From positions 2,910,001-2,974,000 of the forward strand of contig NZ_CP108455.1 in assembly GCF_036241575.1 (NCBI RefSeq): a stretch of 64,000 bases of DNA, written 5' to 3'. Source of the stretch: Streptomyces sp. NBC_01267. Its GTDB lineage: Bacteria; Actinomycetota; Actinomycetes; Streptomycetales; Streptomycetaceae. The notes beneath the pieces were generated by a model, which was given only the letters and a program-made list of their open reading frames with translations, made no database searches and was not told the DNA's origin. The position numbers were made by a program, and so were the translations under genes. Shown one piece after another: positions 44,283 to 53,128 of the stretch (the stretch's first letter is position 1; each line of letters starts with the position of its first letter).

Positions 44283-45067
44283 ACGTACCCTCCGGAACCG
44301 GTGTCGGCCGTGACGCGGCCGTCGCGGATCTCGACGCGGCGCGGCAGCCGGGCGGCGATGTCCCGGTCGTGGGTGATGACGGCGATGGTGGTGCCCTCAC
44401 TGTTCAGCTGGATCAGAAGGTCGAGTACGGCCCGGCCGTTGGCGGTGTCCAGGGCGCCGGTCGGTTCGTCGGCGAGGACCAGTGCGGGCTCGTTGACCAG
44501 CGCCCTGGCGATGGCGACGCGCTGGCGCTCGCCGCCGGAGAGCTGGTGCGGGAGGTGCCGCACCCGGGAGGCGAGGCCCACCCGGGCCAGCGCCGCACGG
44601 GCCAGTGGCTGCCGCTTGCGGCGCGGCACCCCGGCGTACAGCAGGCCGGTGGCGACGTTCTCCTCGGCGCTGAGCCCGTCGGTGAGGTGGCACTGCTGGA
44701 ACACGAAGCCGAGCCAGCGCCCGCGCAGCGCCGAGAGCCGCCGGTCGGACAGCTCCGCCGCGTCCACGCCGCCGAACTCCACCGAGCCGCTGGTCGGGAG
44801 GTCGAGCGTGCCCATGATGTTGAGCAGGGTGGACTTGCCGGAGCCCGACGGGCCCACGATGGCGAGCAGTTCGCCCCGGCCGACGGAGAGCGAGACGTCG
44901 TCCAGTGCGGTGACTCCGCCGGGGTACGCCTTGCTCGCCCGGTGGACGGCCAGCACCGGCGGCGGGCCCGCGGGGCCCGTAGCCGTGGCACCGGAAGCAC
45001 CGGCCGCCGGGTCGGCCGCGGTCCTGGGGGCACCGGCCGCCGGGCCGGCCGCGGGGGGCGCCGTCAT
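44279..45067 (-). CDS. MacB/LolD-type ABC transporter ATP-binding protein
   Basis: A 262-aa ATPase from ATG 45067. The first 37 or so residues are an Ala/Pro/Gly-rich extension absent from most relatives. Walker [13 protein letters not shown]-loop [12 protein letters not shown], signature [16 protein letters not shown], Walker [12 protein letters not shown] and switch His in VITHD are all present. It overlaps the adaptor stop and the permease start by four bases on each side, forming a strict translational chain adaptor-ATPase-permease. Confidence 0.95.
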   Translation of the reverse strand: MTAPPAAGPAAGAPRTAADPAAGASGATATGPAGPPPVLAVHRASKAYPGGVTALDDVSLSVGRGELLAIVGPSGSGKSTLLNIMGTLDLPTSGSVEFGGVDAAELSDRRLSALRGRWLGFVFQQCHLTDGLSAEENVATGLLYAGVPRRKRQPLARAALARVGLASRVRHLPHQLSGGERQRVAIARALVNEPALVLADEPTGALDTANGRAVLDLLIQLNSEGTTIAVITHDRDIAARLPRRVEIRDGRVTADTGSGGYV

Positions 45068-46179
45068 GAGGTGGTCACCACCCGGTCGCCCTCGCTGATG
45101 CCCGGCCCGGAGATCTCGACCATGCCCTTCGCGAAGAGCCCGGTCTGCACGGCCCGCAGCTTCCCCTCGGGGCTCTGGAGCGCGTAGCCGCCCTCGCTCA
45201 GCGCGAGCAGCGATCCGACCGGCACCACCAGGACGTGCTTCCTGGTCCCGGTGGTGAACTGCACCTGTACGGAGGCGGAGTCCAGCTTCTTCACGGTGCC
45301 GGGGTCCGTCGGCACGATGGTGATCCCGAGCGTCGGCGGGGCCTGCTCGCCCGACCCGTCGTCGTCCGCGCCGCCCTGCACGGTCTGTCCCACCGCGGTG
45401 ACCTTGCCGGGGACCGTCTTGGTGCTGGGCAGGGTGATGGTCACCCGGTCGCCCTTGCGGACCGGTTCGGCGTCCGCCGCGTCCATCTTCACCGAGACGA
45501 CCTTGGCGACCGGGGTGACGGTCAGCAGTTCGCCGGCCGCCGCCTCGTCGCCGAGCTGCGCCTTGACCGCGCTGACCCGTACCTCCCCCGGCAGTACGGC
45601 GACCTGCCCGATCCCCAGGGTTCCGGTGGCCTGCTGCCCGGTGTCGCGCTGCCACCGCTTGAGGGCGGCGGCGAGGGCGGGGGTGAGTTCGGCGCCGTCC
45701 GCGTGCTGCCGCACCGGGCCCGTGTCGTACCCGAGCGCCTGGAGGTTCTCCGCGAGCACCGTGACGTCACGGCCGGTGACGCCCGGCTTCGCCAGCTCGC
45801 GGAAGACCGGGGTGTCCCCGAAGAAGACCATGACCGGCCGGTCGTCCACCCAGTACAGCGGCTTGCCACGGGCCACCGTCGTACCCGGCTCCGGCAGGCG
45901 GGTGACAAGCCCCTTGCCCGCTCCTTTGACCGGGGAGCCACCACCGAAGCCCAGCGTCCCGGTCACCGAGCGGCTGTCCGACAGGTCCGTCCGTACGATC
46001 GCGACCGTGCGGGCGGACGGGGCCGCCGCGGGCTTCGGGTCCGAGGCGTGGCCGTGCGCGGAGAGCGCCATCGCTCCGGCCCCGGCGCCCGCGACGAGGA
46101 CGGCCACCGCCGCGGTGAGGGCGATGCGCCGGCCCGTACGGCGGCGGGGCGCGTGGGCGGCGGCGTTATCCCTTGCCAC
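45064..46179 (-). CDS. Periplasmic adaptor-like membrane-fusion protein with peptidoglycan-binding motif
   Basis: A 371-aa protein with an N-terminal TM ([23 protein letters not shown]), then an HlyD/MacA-like arrangement. Residues about 140-185 carry a peptidoglycan-binding_1 type motif ([35 protein letters not shown]), followed by beta-barrel parts ([22 protein letters not shown] and [22 protein letters not shown], in parts). In Gram-positive bacteria such adaptors join MacB-type transporters to the wall. It overlaps the lipoprotein gene by 14 bases and the ATPase gene by four. Confidence 0.92.
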   Translation of the reverse strand: MARDNAAAHAPRRRTGRRIALTAAVAVLVAGAGAGAMALSAHGHASDPKPAAAPSARTVAIVRTDLSDSRSVTGTLGFGGGSPVKGAGKGLVTRLPEPGTTVARGKPLYWVDDRPVMVFFGDTPVFRELAKPGVTGRDVTVLAENLQALGYDTGPVRQHADGAELTPALAAALKRWQRDTGQQATGTLGIGQVAVLPGEVRVSAVKAQLGDEAAAGELLTVTPVAKVVSVKMDAADAEPVRKGDRVTITLPSTKTVPGKVTAVGQTVQGGADDDGSGEQAPPTLGITIVPTDPGTVKKLDSASVQVQFTTGTRKHVLVVPVGSLLALSEGGYALQSPEGKLRAVQTGLFAKGMVEISGPGISEGDRVVTTS

Positions 46180-46831
46180 CGAAGGCCTCCGTCATGCAGT
46201 CGCGGTCGGCCTTGGTCTGCTCGGCGTCCGAGAGGGTCTCGCCGCTGCTGTCGTCGTACCGCCAGGACAGACCGTCGGGGCTGACGCTGGTGTCGGGCAC
46301 CATGTGGATCCTCATGCCGCGCTTCTGGAGGCACTTCACATACGCGCGGTAGTCGTCGGCGAAGTGCGCGTTGGTCTCCGGCCTCGTCTCCGGCGGCCGG
46401 AGCGGCAGCTTGATCTCGCAGGCGTCGTAGGCCGCTTGATGCGCCTTCGTGGGGTCAGGATTCTGGAGCGGCGCCGCCTGCTTGGCGCCCGCGAGAGCCG
46501 CGCGCTTGGTGTTCATCGGGACACCGTGGGCCTGGAGACAGGCGTTGTAGGTGTCATCGAGGCGCTGCGCCTCCTCGGGCGAGGTGTCGAGGCGCAGTTG
46601 GGGGCGGCCCGCGGTGCTGTCCTTCGGCGTGGTGTTGCCCTTGCCGTGCGCGGCGGAGCCGGACGTCGATGCGCCGTCGGCCAGCGAGTCGACGCCCTTC
46701 TCGCTCTTCTCCCCCTTCACCTCGCTGATGCCGCTGCTGCATGCGCTGAGCGCGCCCAGGGAGATCAGGGCGGCGGCGCAGAGGGCTGCGGCACGGGCCA
46801 CCGGGGTACTGCGGACTGTCTGGTTCGGCAT
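46166..46831 (-). CDS. Putative lipoprotein of the efflux operon
   Basis: First gene of the four-gene operon, 221 aa. Lipobox LSAC with the modified Cys at residue 31, then a Ser/Gly/Lys linker. The mature part has regularly placed Cys residues (YNACLQAHGVPM, YDACEIKLP, YVKCLQKRGMRI, DCMTEAF), two of them in related C-LQKxG/HG motifs, suggesting two similar helical repeats held by disulfides. I do not know a characterised family. Location suggests it presents a substrate or signal to the adaptor. Confidence 0.85.
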   Translation of the reverse strand: MPNQTVRSTPVARAAALCAAALISLGALSACSSGISEVKGEKSEKGVDSLADGASTSGSAAHGKGNTTPKDSTAGRPQLRLDTSPEEAQRLDDTYNACLQAHGVPMNTKRAALAGAKQAAPLQNPDPTKAHQAAYDACEIKLPLRPPETRPETNAHFADDYRAYVKCLQKRGMRIHMVPDTSVSPDGLSWRYDDSSGETLSDAEQTKADRDCMTEAFGGKG

Positions 46832-46853
46832 GGCCCCGACGATTTCCTGAAGA

Positions 46854-46875
46854 TGTCAGAAAGCTGTCAGGAAGC
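46854..46875. promoter_or_regulatory. 11-bp tandem repeat operator between efflux operon and two-component system
   Basis: TGTCAGAAAGC (46854-46864) is followed directly by TGTCAGGAAGC (46865-46875); the preceding 11 bases (46843-46853) are a degenerate third copy. Head-to-tail repeats of 11 bp are the usual binding site of OmpR/PhoB-type response regulators. It sits in the 113-base divergent promoter region, so it could control both the efflux operon and the regulator genes. Confidence 0.75.
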
Positions 46876-46944
46876 CGTGGCGCGGTGATGGTCCCGGGGC
46901 TCGCGGGCGCCCGTACCCGGACGGACGTTCCTAGACTCACCGTC

Positions 46945-47733
46945 ATGTGTGCGCATGTGGTGGTGGCCGAGGACGACGAGAAGCAGGCCGAGCTGGTCCG
47001 TCGCTATCTGGAGCGCGAGGGGCACCGTGTGGTGGTCGTGCACGACGGACGGGCGGCGCTGGAGGCGGTCCGCGGGGTCACGCCCGACCTGCTCGTGCTG
47101 GACGTGATGATGCCGAGGACCGACGGTCTGGACGTGTGCCGGATCCTGCGCGCCGAGCCGGAGTTCGCCGCGCTCCCGGTCCTGATGCTGACCGCCAGGT
47201 CGACCGAGGACGATCTGCTGCTCGGCCTGGATCTGGGCGCCGACGACTACATGTCCAAACCGTTCAGCCCGCGCGAACTGATGGCCCGGATCCGTTCGTT
47301 GCTGCGGCGCGGCGGTCACGGGCAGCGGGCCGCCGCCGATCCCGTACTGACGGTCGGCGCGCTCACCGTGGATCCGGGCCGCCACGAGGTGTGGGCGCAC
47401 GGGCGGCGGATCGACTGCACCCCGGGCGAGTTCCGGCTGCTCGAAGTGCTGGCCTCGCGACCCGGCCAGGTCTTCACCCGCGCGCAGATCCTCGATCATC
47501 TGCACGGCTTCGACCGGTACATCACCTCGCGGACCGTGGATGTGCACATCATGAATCTGCGCCGGAAGATCGAGCGCGATCCGCGCAGGGCCGACTGTCT
47601 GGTGACGGTGTACGGGGTCGGCTACAAGCTCGCTGACAGCGGCCCGCGGGCGCCTCAGGAATCGCAGGAGCCTCAGAAACCTCAGGAGCCTCAGAAACCG
47701 CAGGAGCCTCAGGAGCCGCACCGTGCCCGGTGA
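46945..47733 (+). CDS. OmpR/PhoB-family response regulator
   Basis: A 262-aa regulator from ATG 46945 (MCAHVVVAEDDEKQ). Receiver domain 1-120 with acidic pair at 10-11, phospho-acceptor D53 in LLVLDVMMP and the Lys of MSKPFSP; winged-helix DNA-binding domain about 130-225 (EFRLLEVLASRPGQVFTRAQIL, TVDVHIMNLRRKIE). The last 30 or so residues are a repeat of PQEPQK-like units encoded by tandem DNA repeats that run into the start of the kinase gene. The kinase GTG lies 11 bases inside this gene. Confidence 0.94.
   Translation: MCAHVVVAEDDEKQAELVRRYLEREGHRVVVVHDGRAALEAVRGVTPDLLVLDVMMPRTDGLDVCRILRAEPEFAALPVLMLTARSTEDDLLLGLDLGADDYMSKPFSPRELMARIRSLLRRGGHGQRAAADPVLTVGALTVDPGRHEVWAHGRRIDCTPGEFRLLEVLASRPGQVFTRAQILDHLHGFDRYITSRTVDVHIMNLRRKIERDPRRADCLVTVYGVGYKLADSGPRAPQESQEPQKPQEPQKPQEPQEPHRAR
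47643..47722 (+). repeat. Short tandem repeats CCTCAGGAGCCT-like at the regulator/kinase junction
   Basis: Units of 9-12 bases built on CCTCAGGAG/CCTCAGAAA repeat six to seven times and encode the PQEPQKPQEP tail of the response regulator. Several units contain AGGAG, so the tract doubles as a series of possible Shine-Dalgarno sequences for the overlapping kinase start at 47723. Confidence 0.7.
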
Positions 47734-49564
47734 GGTGCCGCTGCGGCGCAGTCTGCTGCTGCGGCTGCTCGCCGTGTCCGCGCTGGTCGGCGTCTGCTCG
47801 GTGGCGGCGACCGCCTGGCTGGTGATCCGCACCACCGCCGTCGCGATCCAGCAGGAGCAGGGCCAGGCGCTCGCCGACGACGCCCGGGTCTACGACGCGC
47901 TGCTCGGGTACGCGGCGAGCCACCCCGACTGGGACTCGGTGGCCGGTACGGTCGCCTCGCTGGCCCGGCTGACCGGCCACCGCATCGTGCTGACCACCCG
48001 GGACCATGCTCCGGTCGGCGACTCCGCCCCCGATCCCGGCCGCCCGTACGAGCCACCCGCCAAGCCCACGGCGGTCATCGACCCACTGGCGGTCGACCCG
48101 GAGCTGCTGCCCGGCTCGGCCCCCGACCGCATCGATCCACGGGCCGTGGGGCCCTTCCGGCTCCCGCCGGGGGAACGGGCCCGGCTGCGTACCGCCGCCG
48201 AGCGTTCCGCGGCCTGTCTGCGCACCACGCTGCACATCGACGCGCAGGTCGTCGAGGGGCCGAGCGGGCGCCCACGTACGGACTCCGCGAACGGCCCGCT
48301 CACGCCCGGTGTCCGGTGCGCCGCCGAGGAGTTGGCCGGGCCCACCCCCACCGAGGCCGAGGCGCTCGCCGCGCTCAACAGGCTGGTCGACACCTGCCTC
48401 GCGCGCGGCCGGGCGCCGGGGGTGCGGCTCGCGCTGGACGGCAGCTGGACGCCGCGCGACCCGCGCGCGACGACCGATCCCTCGCTCGTCACCTCGTGCG
48501 TCGACCGGAGCCGCACCGAACAGCTCACCCCCTATGTCGCCCCCGCCGCCCTGCTGTACGTCAGCAGTCCGGGCCGCAGCGCGACGACCTTCTTCGACCT
48601 GTCGGCGGGCAACCGGGCCCGGATCGCCGGGGGCGCCGCGCTGGTCCTGCTGGTGACCTTCGCGGTCACCACCCTGGCCGGGGTACGGCTGGTCAGGCCG
48701 TTGCGGGCGCTGACGGACGCGGCGCAGCGGATGGAGCGCGGGGACGCCTCGGCCCGGGTACGGGTGACCGGCGGCGACGAGATCGGACGGCTCGCGCTGG
48801 CCTTCAACTCCATGTCCCGGCGGCGTGAGCAGCTGGAGGCGGCCCGCACGGCGATGGTCAGCGATGTCGCCCACGAGCTGCGGACTCCGCTGAGCAACAT
48901 CCGCGGCTGGCTGGAGGCCGCGCAGGACGAGGTGGTCCCGCACGACGACGTGCTGCTCGCCTCGCTCCACGAGGAGGCGCTGCTGCTCCAGCACCTCATC
49001 GACGATCTGCGGGACCTGTCGGCGGCGGACGCGGGCGAGTTGCGGATCCGTACGGAACGGACCGAGGTGGCCGAACTGCTGGCCCAGACGGCCGCCGCCC
49101 ACCGGGGCGGGGCGGACGGCGCCGGGGTGTCGCTCGTGGTGTCGGCGCCCGACGGCCTGGAGCTGGAGGCCGACCCCGTACGGCTGCGCCAGGCGGTCGG
49201 CAACCTGCTCACCAACGCCGTCCGGCACACCCCGCCCGGCGGCTCGGTCACCCTCCGGTCCCGGCGGGAGGGCGACGTGGTGCTCATCGAGGTGGCCGAC
49301 ACGGGTACCGGTATCGGGCCCGGTGAACTGCCGCAGGTCTTCGACCGGTTCTGGCGGGCGGAGAAGTCACGCAGCCGTCGGACGGGCGGAAGCGGTCTGG
49401 GGCTGTCGATCGTACGGAAGCTCGCCGAGGCGCACGGCGGGTCGGTCACCGCGGAGAGCACGGTGGGGGCCGGGTCGGTGTTCACGCTGCGGTTCCCGGC
49501 GGACGCGGGGGTGCCGACCGGCCGACCCCGACCGCCGACCGGGGGTGACCCGGCCGGCGGTTGA
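47723..49564 (+). CDS. Sensor histidine kinase
   Basis: GTG start at 47723 overlapping the regulator by 11 bases; 613 aa. TM1 about 12-34, a large extracellular domain (about 35-300) with several Cys (C165, C199, C225, C259) that may form disulfides, TM2 about 301-321, HAMP, HisKA with H384 in DVAHELRTPLSN, and an ATPase domain with NLLTNAVRHTPPGG, DTGTGIG and GSGLGLSIV. The sensor region is unusually long for this kinase type; together with the lipoprotein and adaptor it may detect cell-envelope stress or a peptide. Confidence 0.94.
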   Translation: MPGEVPLRRSLLLRLLAVSALVGVCSVAATAWLVIRTTAVAIQQEQGQALADDARVYDALLGYAASHPDWDSVAGTVASLARLTGHRIVLTTRDHAPVGDSAPDPGRPYEPPAKPTAVIDPLAVDPELLPGSAPDRIDPRAVGPFRLPPGERARLRTAAERSAACLRTTLHIDAQVVEGPSGRPRTDSANGPLTPGVRCAAEELAGPTPTEAEALAALNRLVDTCLARGRAPGVRLALDGSWTPRDPRATTDPSLVTSCVDRSRTEQLTPYVAPAALLYVSSPGRSATTFFDLSAGNRARIAGGAALVLLVTFAVTTLAGVRLVRPLRALTDAAQRMERGDASARVRVTGGDEIGRLALAFNSMSRRREQLEAARTAMVSDVAHELRTPLSNIRGWLEAAQDEVVPHDDVLLASLHEEALLLQHLIDDLRDLSAADAGELRIRTERTEVAELLAQTAAAHRGGADGAGVSLVVSAPDGLELEADPVRLRQAVGNLLTNAVRHTPPGGSVTLRSRREGDVVLIEVADTGTGIGPGELPQVFDRFWRAEKSRSRRTGGSGLGLSIVRKLAEAHGGSVTAESTVGAGSVFTLRFPADAGVPTGRPRPPTGGDPAGG

Positions 49565-49597
49565 GGGCTGAGGGCTGAGGGGCCGTGGACCGTACGG

Positions 49598-50785
49598 TCA
49601 GCCGTCCAGCTCGGTCAGCGTCGCGTTCGACGGGGCGCGCCTCGACTGCAGGTCGCGGGCCACGTCCTCGGCCGCCCGCAGCACCCGTACCGCGTTCTGC
49701 CAGGTCAGCTTCGCCAGGTCCGTCTTCGACCAGCCGCGCCCGATCAGCTCACCGATCAGGTTCGGGTAGCCCGCCACGTCCTCCAGGCCCGCCGGGGTGA
49801 AGGCCGTGCCGTCGTAGTCGCCGCCGATGCCGATGTGGTCGACGCCCGCGACCTCACGCATGTGGTCGAGGTGGTCGGCGACCGTCGAGGGGGTGGCCAC
49901 CGGGCGGGGGTGCGCCTCCTCGAAGGCGCGCTGGACCTTCATGCCCGCGGGCGTGGTGTTCAGGTGGTGCAGACCGTGGGTGCGCATGTTCTCGTCCGCG
50001 CGGGCGGTCCACTCGACCGCCTCCGGGAGGATGAACTTCGGTACGAAGGTGGCCATCGCGATGCCGCCGTTGGCCGGGAGCTGCGCCAGCACGTCGTCCG
50101 GGATGTTGCGGGGGTGGTCGCAGACCGCGCGGGCCGAGGAGTGCGAGAAGATCACCGGCGCGGTGGAGGTCGCCAGCGCGTCGCGCATCGTCGAGGCCGC
50201 CACGTGCGAGAGGTCCACCAGCATGCCGGTGCGGTTCATCTCGCGTACGACCTCGTGGCCGAAGGCGGTCAGCCCGTGGGCCTTCACGACATCGGTCGCC
50301 GAGTCGGCCCAGGCGATGTTGTCGTTGTGGGTCAGCGTCATGTACCGCACGCCCAGGGCGTGCAGGGCGCGCAGCGTGCCCAGCGAGTTGTTGATGGAGT
50401 GGCCGCCCTCGGCGCCCATCAGCGAGGCGATGCGGCCCTGGCTCCTGGCCGACTCCATGGCGTCGGCGGTCAGCGCGCGGACCAGGTCGCCGGGGTAGCG
50501 GTCGAGCAACTGGGCGACCACGTCGATCTGTTCCAGCGTCGCGCTGACCGCTTCGTCGCCCGTCAGGTCTGTACGGACGTAGACCGACCAGAACTGCGCG
50601 CCGACGCCGCCCTTGCGCAGCCGGTGCAGGTCGGTGTGGAGGTGGCCCGTCTGGTCGCGGGCGATGTCCATCCGGTCGAGGTCGTAGCGGACGTTCTCGC
50701 GCAGCGCCCACGGCAGGTCGTTGTGACCGTCGACGACCGGGTACTCGGCGAGCAGATCAAGCGCTTCGGTGAGGTGATTGCCCAT
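49598..50785 (-). CDS. Membrane dipeptidase (M19, renal dipeptidase family)
   Basis: Binuclear zinc peptidase of 395 aa. Metal ligands are visible: H and D in [12 protein letters not shown], the bridging E in [10 protein letters not shown], and His residues in [10 protein letters not shown] and [16 protein letters not shown]; the substrate/metal Asp lies in [10 protein letters not shown]. No signal peptide, so it is probably cytosolic and cleaves dipeptides, some with D-residues. It lies downstream of purE by 39 bases and may be read from the purK-purE promoter. Confidence 0.95.
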   Translation of the reverse strand: MGNHLTEALDLLAEYPVVDGHNDLPWALRENVRYDLDRMDIARDQTGHLHTDLHRLRKGGVGAQFWSVYVRTDLTGDEAVSATLEQIDVVAQLLDRYPGDLVRALTADAMESARSQGRIASLMGAEGGHSINNSLGTLRALHALGVRYMTLTHNDNIAWADSATDVVKAHGLTAFGHEVVREMNRTGMLVDLSHVAASTMRDALATSTAPVIFSHSSARAVCDHPRNIPDDVLAQLPANGGIAMATFVPKFILPEAVEWTARADENMRTHGLHHLNTTPAGMKVQRAFEEAHPRPVATPSTVADHLDHMREVAGVDHIGIGGDYDGTAFTPAGLEDVAGYPNLIGELIGRGWSKTDLAKLTWQNAVRVLRAAEDVARDLQSRRAPSNATLTELDG

Positions 50786-50824
50786 CAGGAGCCTCTCGTC
50801 TCTACTTTTCCGGATCCGAACGTT

Positions 50825-51349
50825 CTACTTCCCGAATCCGAAGGAGCCCGCGCCCTGGACCTTGGCCCGCAGCCGCTTGCCCTTCTCGGTCGCCTGGTCG
50901 TTCAGTTCCTGCTGGAACTCCTGCATCTTCACGAGGAGTTGGGGGTCGGACGCGGCCAGGATGCGGACCGCGAGCAGCCCGGCGTTGCGGGCGCCGCCCA
51001 CCGAGACCGTCGCGACCGGGACACCGGCCGGCATCTGGACGATGGAGAGCAGGGAGTCCATGCCGTCGAGGTACTTCAGCGGTACGGGAACGCCGATCAC
51101 CGGCAGCGGGGTGACCGAGGCGAGCATGCCCGGCAGATGGGCCGCGCCCCCGGCGCCCGCGACGACCGCCTTGAGGCCCCGCCCGGCCGCCTGCTCGCCG
51201 TACGTGATCATCTCGCGGGGCATCCGGTGCGCCGACACGACGTCGACCTCGTACGGAACGCCGAACTCCTCCAGGACGGTGGCCGCCGCCTCCATGACCG
51301 GCCAGTCGGAGTCCGAACCCATGACGATGCCTACTACAGGAGAGGTCAT
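50825..51349 (-). CDS. purE: N5-carboxyaminoimidazole ribonucleotide mutase
   Basis: Class I PurE, 174 aa from ATG 51349 ([17 protein letters not shown]). The mutase moves CO2 from N5-CAIR to C4, giving CAIR in de novo purine synthesis. Diagnostic motifs: GSDSDWPVM (substrate phosphate), VVSAHRMP with the catalytic His, and [16 protein letters not shown] overlap with purK. The C-terminal 30 residues are Lys/Gln-rich and extend beyond the enzyme core. Confidence 0.97.
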   Translation of the reverse strand: MTSPVVGIVMGSDSDWPVMEAAATVLEEFGVPYEVDVVSAHRMPREMITYGEQAAGRGLKAVVAGAGGAAHLPGMLASVTPLPVIGVPVPLKYLDGMDSLLSIVQMPAGVPVATVSVGGARNAGLLAVRILAASDPQLLVKMQEFQQELNDQATEKGKRLRAKVQGAGSFGFGK

Positions 51350-52497
51350 TCGGTGATCGTCCCTCGCAGATATCCGGCGGCATGACGGGCGCGCTCCAGC
51401 ACCTCGTCGAGATCGTCGCCGTAGGTGTTGACGTGGCCGACCTTGCGCCCCGGCTTCACGTCCTTGCCGTACATGTGGATCTTGAGCTGCGGGTCGCGGG
51501 CCATGCAGTGCAGGTACGCCTGGTACATGTCCGGGTAGTCGCCGCCGAGGACGTTGCCCATGACCGTCCACCGGGCGCGCGGGCGCGGGTCACCGAGCGG
51601 CAGGTCCAGGACGGCCCGGACGTGGTTGGCGAACTGCGAGGTGATCGCGCCGTCCTGGGTCCAGTGGCCGGAGTTGTGCGGGCGCATCGCGAGTTCGTTG
51701 ACGAGGATGCCGGGTTTGCCGTCCGGTCCCCGGGTCTCGAACAGCTCGACCGCCAGATGGCCGGTCACTCCGAGCTCGGCGGCGATCCGCAGGGCGAGCT
51801 GCTGCGCTTCGCCCGCGAGGTCCTCGTCGAGGCCGGGCGCGGGGGCGATCACGGTGTCGCAGACGCCGTCGACCTGCTGGGACTCCACGACCGGGTACGC
51901 CACGGCCTGGCCGTGCGGGGAGCGGACGACGTTGGCCGCGAGCTCCCGTACGAAGTCGACCTTCTCCTCGGCCAGCACCGGGACGCCCGCCTTGAAGGGC
52001 GCCTCGGCGTCCTCGCGGGAGCGTACGAACCAGACGCCCTTGCCGTCGTAGCCGCCGCGCACGGTCTTGAGGATGACCGGGAGGCCGCCCACCTCGTCCG
52101 CGAAGGCCATCGCGTCGGACGGGTCCGAGACGATCCGGTGGCGGGGGCAGGGCGCGCCGATCTCGGTGAGCTTCTCGCGCATCACCCCCTTGTCCTGGGC
52201 GTGCACCAGCGCCTCGGGGCCCGGCCGGACGGGGATGCCGTCCGCCTCCAGGGCCCGCAGGTGCTCGGTCGGCACATGCTCGTGATCAAAAGTGATCACG
52301 TCGCAGCCGCGCGCGAAGGCGCGCAGCGTGGCCAGGTCGCGGTAGTCGCCTACGACGACTTCGCTCACCACCTGGGCCGCCGAGTCCTGGGGGGTGTCAC
52401 TGAGCAGCTTGAATCTGATGCCGAGGGGGATGCCCGCCTCGTGGGTCATACGGGCGAGCTGACCGCCACCGACCATGCCGACTACGGGGAACGTCAC
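51346..52497 (-). CDS. purK: N5-carboxyaminoimidazole ribonucleotide synthase
   Basis: ATP-grasp enzyme making N5-CAIR from AIR, ATP and bicarbonate, the step before PurE. GTG start at 52497 ([19 protein letters not shown]); upstream in-frame sequence was rejected as antisense to GtrA. 383 aa. Motifs: [30 protein letters not shown] (ATP-grasp Lys and Gly loop), [19 protein letters not shown]. Coupled to purE by a four-base overlap. Confidence 0.97.
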   Translation of the reverse strand: MTFPVVGMVGGGQLARMTHEAGIPLGIRFKLLSDTPQDSAAQVVSEVVVGDYRDLATLRAFARGCDVITFDHEHVPTEHLRALEADGIPVRPGPEALVHAQDKGVMREKLTEIGAPCPRHRIVSDPSDAMAFADEVGGLPVILKTVRGGYDGKGVWFVRSREDAEAPFKAGVPVLAEEKVDFVRELAANVVRSPHGQAVAYPVVESQQVDGVCDTVIAPAPGLDEDLAGEAQQLALRIAAELGVTGHLAVELFETRGPDGKPGILVNELAMRPHNSGHWTQDGAITSQFANHVRAVLDLPLGDPRPRARWTVMGNVLGGDYPDMYQAYLHCMARDPQLKIHMYGKDVKPGRKVGHVNTYGDDLDEVLERARHAAGYLRGTITE

Positions 52498-52590
52498 GTA
52501 TCCCAGGGTATCCGCAGGCCGGCCGAGGGCTCGCCACCCGTACCCGGTCCGCGAGAGGCACCCGAAGGGGGAACTGGTTAGCATGGGCAT

Positions 52591-52623
52591 GTTGACTCGA
52601 TCACATGGGTGAGTCGACTCAAC
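52591..52623. promoter_or_regulatory. GACTC repeats in the purK/gtrA divergent region
   Basis: GTTGACTCG (52591-52599) and CGACTCAAC (52615-52623) form an inverted repeat with one mismatch, and the second arm overlaps the perfect palindrome GAGTCGACTC (52611-52620). Between divergent purK and gtrA starts, so a regulatory site is possible; the first arm also contains a -35-like TTGACT. Confidence 0.4.
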
Positions 52624-52648
52624 CGACCGAACGGGGCCAGCGACCACC

Positions 52649-53122
52649 ATGAGCGATTCCGGCGGCGTGCGGACGCGGGTGCGACGGCTCTGGCGGGAGG
52701 TCGCCAAGTTCGGCCTGGTGGGGGCTCTGGGCCTGCTGGTCAACATGGCGGCGTTCAACCTCCTGCGCCACACGACCTCCCTGCAGGTGGTCCGGGCCAG
52801 CCTGGTGGCCACCGCGCTCGCGATCGTCTTCAACTACATAGGCTTCCGGTACTTCACCTACCGGGACCGCGAGAAGAGCGGGCGGGCCAGGGAGATGACC
52901 CTGTTCCTGCTGTTCAGCGTGGTCGGCGCGGTCATCGAGAACGGGATCCTGTACGCGGCGACGTACGGCGCCGACTGGAACTCCCCGCTGCAGAGCAACT
53001 TCTTCAAATTCTTCGGCATCGCCGTCGCGACGCTCTTCCGCTTCTGGTCCTACCGCACCTGGGTGTTCCGGGCACTGCCCGTGCGGGACGGCGCTCCGGT
53101 CGCGGAGCCTCTCGCCCGCTGA
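52649..53122 (+). CDS. GtrA-family membrane protein
   Basis: A 157-aa protein with four predicted TMs (FGLVGALGLLVNMAAFNLL; VRASLVATALAIVFNYIGFRYF; MTLFLLFSVVGAVIENGILY; FFKFFGIAVATLFRFWSYRTWVF). GtrA proteins are thought to move polyprenyl-linked sugars across the membrane. The position beside purK is conserved in mycobacteria (Rv3277). With the LCP, glycosyltransferase and sugar-nucleotide genes it fits wall-polymer assembly. It is convergent with draK, six bases apart. Confidence 0.92.
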   Translation: MSDSGGVRTRVRRLWREVAKFGLVGALGLLVNMAAFNLLRHTTSLQVVRASLVATALAIVFNYIGFRYFTYRDREKSGRAREMTLFLLFSVVGAVIENGILYAATYGADWNSPLQSNFFKFFGIAVATLFRFWSYRTWVFRALPVRDGAPVAEPLAR

Positions 53123-53128
53123 ACCGCC

